Assembly (NCBI GenBank): GCA_017416795.1
Contig: JAFQBD010000004.1
Span: 1 to 64,000, forward strand
DNA length: 64,000 bases
From: Bacillota bacterium
GTDB lineage: Bacteria; Bacillota; Clostridia; Peptostreptococcales; Anaerovoracaceae
Reading direction: 5' to 3'
The first letter of the stretch is position 1. Each line of letters opens with the position of its first letter. The notes under the pieces were generated by a model. It saw only the letters and a program-made list of their open reading frames with translations. It ran no database searches and was not told the DNA's origin. The translations under genes and the position numbers were made by a program. Shown here piece after piece: positions 61,324 to 64,000 of the stretch.

Positions 61324-62835
61324 TTATTCTTCATCTTCCAGCGCTCTGTCGAACAGATCTGTTACTTCCTTTGATGGAGCCTTGTCGATCAGAGTAACGA
61401 CGATCGCGCAAACAGCACCTGCGATAAATCCAGGGAACAGTTCGTAGATGCCTGTTGAAGCTGACAGGAATGACAGCCACAGGATGTCTACCAGGAATCC
61501 GCCAACTACGCCTGCGATGGCGCCTTTGTATGTAAATCTTCTCCAGAACAATGATAACAAGATTACAGGTCCGAACGCTGAACCGAAGCCGGCCCATGCA
61601 TTTTCTACCATATTCATGATAGCCTGAGCACCTTCACCCTTGCTTGATGCGATGAAGAATGCGATAACAGCTACAGCCAGTACGACAAGTCTTCCTACCC
61701 AGAGAACTTCCTTTTCTGAAGCGTTCTTCTTGATAACAGGCTTATAGATATCTGATGTGAATGAGCTTGATGCTACCAGCAGCTGTGAGTCAGCAGTTGA
61801 CATTGATGCTGCCATGATAGCTGCCATGAGTATACCTGCCAGGAATGCAGGGAATAGTTTTCTTGCCAGTTCGATGAATACCATCTTCTGAGCACCGACA
61901 GTCAGCAGTTCTTCTGCGATCATCATTCTTCCGAAGTAAGCGATGAGGCATGCACATCCCAGAGTAACGACTACCCAGATGATAGCTACTGTAGCACTCT
62001 TCTTGACCATTGAAGGTTTTTCGATGGACATGAATCTTACCAGGATATGAGGCATACCGAAGTATCCGAGACCCCAAGCAAGACCTGAAATGATTTCTTT
62101 CCATGATGCATCGAATATTCCTGTACCAAATGAACATTCTACCATTTCACCGCTTACAGCATCCTGATATGAATATACTGCAGCCAGTGCTCCTGTATCC
62201 AATTCCTGAGTCAGCACGATGATGATAGGAACAGCCAGCAGAGCGAAGAACATCAGCAGTCCCTGGAAGAAGTCTGTCCAGCATACTGCCTTGAATCCTC
62301 CGAAGAATGTGATGATCAGCATTGCCAGAGCGAACACGATCATTGCTGTCTGAGTATCAAGTGCAGGGAATATTGTTGTGAATACGGATGCTCCTGCCAC
62401 GTAAGCTGATGCTACATAAACTGTGAAGCATACGAAGAAGATGATAGCACTGATAACCTGAAGCGTATTGCTCTGAGTCAGGAATCTGTTTCCAAGATAC
62501 TGAGGAACTGTGATAGCATCGCCCGCTGCATGTGAGAACTGTCTAAGTCTCTTCGCAACGAAGATCCAGTTGGCAGCTGTACCGAGAGCCAGACCGATAC
62601 CGATCCACATCTGACCGAAACCAAATGCCAGGATGCTTCCCGGAAGTCCCATCAGCAGCCAAGCCGACATGTCGGAAGCCTGAGCTGACATAGCAGTTAC
62701 CCAAGGTCCCATAGTTCTTCCGCCCAGGAAGTAGTTGGCCTGTGAGTCGTTCTTTCTTCCTCTTATAAAGAAGTATACGCCCATACTTACCAGTATTATG
62801 AAGTATAAGACAAAAGCTAAAATTTCACCATTCAT
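61324..62835 (-). CDS. putP: Sodium/proline symporter
   Basis: A 503-residue sodium:solute symporter with about 13 membrane helices. Typical PutP segments are YFLGGRTMGPWVTAMSAQASDMSAWLLMGLPG-like sequence near 34-65, VAKRLRQFSHAAGDAITVPQYLGNRF, and NAWAGFGSAFGPVILLSLFW near 410. It imports L-proline with Na+. Proline serves as a Stickland acceptor in related anaerobes. GGAGAAACAGAACA precedes the ATG. A TetR gene is divergent. Confidence 0.93.
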   Translation of the reverse strand: MNGEILAFVLYFIILVSMGVYFFIRGRKNDSQANYFLGGRTMGPWVTAMSAQASDMSAWLLMGLPGSILAFGFGQMWIGIGLALGTAANWIFVAKRLRQFSHAAGDAITVPQYLGNRFLTQSNTLQVISAIIFFVCFTVYVASAYVAGASVFTTIFPALDTQTAMIVFALAMLIITFFGGFKAVCWTDFFQGLLMFFALLAVPIIIVLTQELDTGALAAVYSYQDAVSGEMVECSFGTGIFDASWKEIISGLAWGLGYFGMPHILVRFMSIEKPSMVKKSATVAIIWVVVTLGCACLIAYFGRMMIAEELLTVGAQKMVFIELARKLFPAFLAGILMAAIMAASMSTADSQLLVASSSFTSDIYKPVIKKNASEKEVLWVGRLVVLAVAVIAFFIASSKGEGAQAIMNMVENAWAGFGSAFGPVILLSLFWRRFTYKGAIAGVVGGFLVDILWLSFLSASTGIYELFPGFIAGAVCAIVVTLIDKAPSKEVTDLFDRALEDEE

Positions 62836-62947
62836 TGTTCTGTTTCTCCTTTTAGTGATTTATAAGTTCGGTTGTTCTCCAACAACTTCCATAGGATAGC
62901 ACATATTTAACTAGAACGAAACACAGAATCAAGTTCAAATATTTAAC

Positions 62948-62992
62948 TGTACATTTTTTTGATATAATAAATATAATGCTTGAAATTTCAAG
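62948..62992 (+). promoter_or_regulatory. Promoter with abutting 14-base palindrome
   Basis: TGTACA and TATAAT (62972-62977) with an 18-base spacer lie upstream of the TetR gene at 63108. The perfect palindrome CTTGAAATTTCAAG (62979-62992) follows at the expected transcription start, a plausible operator for this TetR on itself or on divergent putP. The rest of this gap (62836-63107) is AT-rich. Confidence 0.45.
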
Positions 62993-63107
62993 GTTTAAAA
63001 TATAGAATGAATTTAATATATAAATAAATACCAAAAACAAATTTTCAAATTTTTTTCTTCGAAATCTACAATTTCAGAAGATAAAACTTTGAGAAAGAGG
63101 CAAAATC

Positions 63108-63689
63108 ATGAAGAAGAACTCCAGAAATACTAAAGGAAAGATCGTTTCCGCTGCTTGGAAACTGTTTTATGAACAAGGGTATGACGAAACGACTGTAGAA
63201 GAGATCGTAGAAGAATCGGGCACATCAAGAGGCTCATTCTACCACTATTTTGAAGGCAAGGACGCTCTTCTCTCATCATTGTCAGTCCTCTTTGATGACA
63301 AATACGAGGAGCTTTCCCAGACCATGGATCCTGATCTCAGCCCTATAGACAAGTTGAAGCACATCAACCAGGAGCTGTTCCTTATGATCGAGAATACAGT
63401 TTCGGTAGAACTTCTTGGCAGACTCTTCGCGACTCAGCTGACTACCAGCGGCGAAAGACATCTGCTCAACACCAACAGAACTTATTACAAATTGCTGCGT
63501 CAGATAACTACAGAAGGCCACAGACAAGGGCTTTTCAAGGACGAATTGTCTATCAACGATATAACCAGAGCCTATGCCATGTTCGAACGCGGCCTCATGT
63601 ACGACTGGTGCATCTCCAGCGGCAACTACTCCCTTTGCCAGCACGCCCAGACCATAATGCCGATGTTCCTTGAAGGGCTGTGTAAATAA
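63108..63689 (+). CDS. TetR/AcrR-family regulator
   Basis: A 193-residue regulator with an HTH at residues ~8-52 (AAWKLFYEQGYDETTVEEIV and SRGSFYHYFEGKDALL) followed by a helical domain of ~140 residues whose ligand cannot be deduced. GAGG precedes the ATG. It faces putP across 270 bases of AT-rich DNA containing a perfect palindrome. Confidence 0.9.
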   Translation: MKKNSRNTKGKIVSAAWKLFYEQGYDETTVEEIVEESGTSRGSFYHYFEGKDALLSSLSVLFDDKYEELSQTMDPDLSPIDKLKHINQELFLMIENTVSVELLGRLFATQLTTSGERHLLNTNRTYYKLLRQITTEGHRQGLFKDELSINDITRAYAMFERGLMYDWCISSGNYSLCQHAQTIMPMFLEGLCK

Positions 63690-63694
63690 ATAAT

Positions 63695-63832
63695 ATAAAA
63701 CAAGACCTTGAACACCATTTTCAAGGTCTTGTTATAAGGAAGTGATTTTTGTTTTTTGTGTCGTTAAATTGAGTAAAATTCGTTTAATGATTATCTTAAA
63801 GCTTTTTTAATTCTATTTGGTTAGCTTTAACT
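63695..63832 (-). ncRNA. Candidate small RNA, antisense side of the TetR 3' region
   Basis: A near-consensus minus-strand promoter at 63839-63867 and a strong terminator at 63698-63733 define a ~135-base transcript with no recognisable open frame. The terminator's T tract (TTTTATATT) is better on the minus strand than on the plus strand. Existence is inferred from these signals only. Confidence 0.35.
63698..63733. terminator. Terminator after TetR, functional on both strands
   Basis: The perfect 14-base stem AACAAGACCTTGAA/TTCAAGGTCTTGTT with loop CACCATT. Confidence 0.85.
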
Positions 63833-63839
63833 AACCAAA
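63816..63839. promoter_or_regulatory. Perfect inverted repeat at the minus-strand transcription start
   Basis: TTTGGTTAG and CTAACCAAA flank a six-base spacer. The repeat begins at the -10 and covers the expected start site of the minus-strand promoter, the usual place for a repressor operator. Confidence 0.5.
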
Positions 63840-63867
63840 CTATACCATGATAGTATAATTGTGTCAA
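63839..63867 (-). promoter_or_regulatory. Near-consensus promoter
   Basis: TTGACA (63862-63867) and TATAGT (63839-63844) on the minus strand with a 17-base spacer. Confidence 0.7.
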
Positions 63868-63963
63868 TTGTTTTTTCTGAAAAAATAAAAACTTTTTTCT
63901 AATGCTATTCTCTTTCTATTTCTCCTGCCAAATGATGTATAATGTCCATATGGAGGTATTATC

Positions 63964-64000
63964 ATGTTAGACAATTCAAGACTTTTAGAAGATACATGGC
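63964..64000 (+). CDS. Start of a further gene, truncated by the window
   Basis: ATG at 63964 with a TGGAGG site nine to ten bases upstream and a TATAAT at 63938-63943. Only MLDNSRLLEDTW is visible. The family cannot be named. Confidence 0.55.
   Translation, partial: MLDNSRLLEDTW

Noticed and set aside
1..64000. CRISPR array, insertion sequence, prophage or rRNA operon
   Set aside because: No regularly spaced direct repeats, transposase or integrase motifs, phage genes or rRNA sequence were found.

Overview
The window reads as a chromosomal segment of an anaerobic, monoderm Clostridia-type bacterium, most like the amino-acid-fermenting Anaerovoracaceae / former Clostridiales Family XIII (inference; no search was run). 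Signs of this are strong AGGAGG ribosome sites, an rnfCDGEAB operon, two aldehyde:ferredoxin oxidoreductases (AOR), a thiolase, lipoproteins, a sortase-like C-terminus and near-consensus sigma-A promoters. No insertion sequence, prophage or CRISPR array is visible. All coordinates and motifs were read by eye.

Layout. 1-2.0 kb: the 3' end of an NhaC-type antiporter, a 59-residue membrane protein and an AI-2E-family permease. 2.0-12.3 kb (minus strand): malic enzyme, glutaminyl-tRNA synthetase, thiolase, a DUF2156 protein, isochorismatase-like hydrolase, SurE, sirtuin, AIM24-like protein, and a radical-SAM/TIGR03915 DNA repair pair behind two LexA-like boxes. 12.4-14.2 kb (plus): patatin and a THEP1-like NTPase. 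14.2-28.9 kb (minus): the most unusual region. It holds a FecCD-type ABC importer, an ExbB/DUF2149 pair, and four exported proteins that share a sulfite-oxidase-like (Oxidored_molyb-like) fold. One of these has 2262 residues with nine repeats, a beta-propeller and an RnfG-like flavinylation motif. A structured leader with a terminator and a complementary anti-terminator precedes the two largest surface genes. 29.0-34.1 kb: the Rnf complex.

34.2-43.0 kb: a tungsto/molybdo-enzyme cluster. mobB, a MoeB/ThiF-like gene, moaD, AOR and a polyferredoxin lie on the minus strand. A Cys-rich CCG-domain protein, a second AOR, a second moaD and an unusual four-cluster ferredoxin/iron-alcohol-dehydrogenase fusion lie on the plus strand. 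The minus-strand AOR operon has a leader resembling the Moco/Tuco riboswitch, with a terminator. Together with Rnf these genes could move electrons between ferredoxin, carboxylic acids/aldehydes, alcohols and NAD(H) (inference).

43.0-55.2 kb: a G5-NlpC/P60 cell-wall hydrolase with an almost leaderless promoter, an aminotransferase, SerRS, a 638-residue glutamine synthetase, a UPF0182 membrane protein, a 920-residue zinc-ribbon/coiled-coil membrane protein and its small partner. 55.2-56.0 kb: an Asn/Ser-rich small protein, tRNA-Lys(CTT), and a palindromic element edged by tRNA-tail-like sequence. 56.1-60.7 kb: a zinc-finger-tailed lipoprotein, an XRE regulator, and an odd module of TSUP permease, HypB, a Cys-rich ferredoxin protein and a HypA-like protein lacking its zinc domain. 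60.7-64 kb: two TetR regulators around a PutP symporter, a candidate small RNA, and the start of one more gene.
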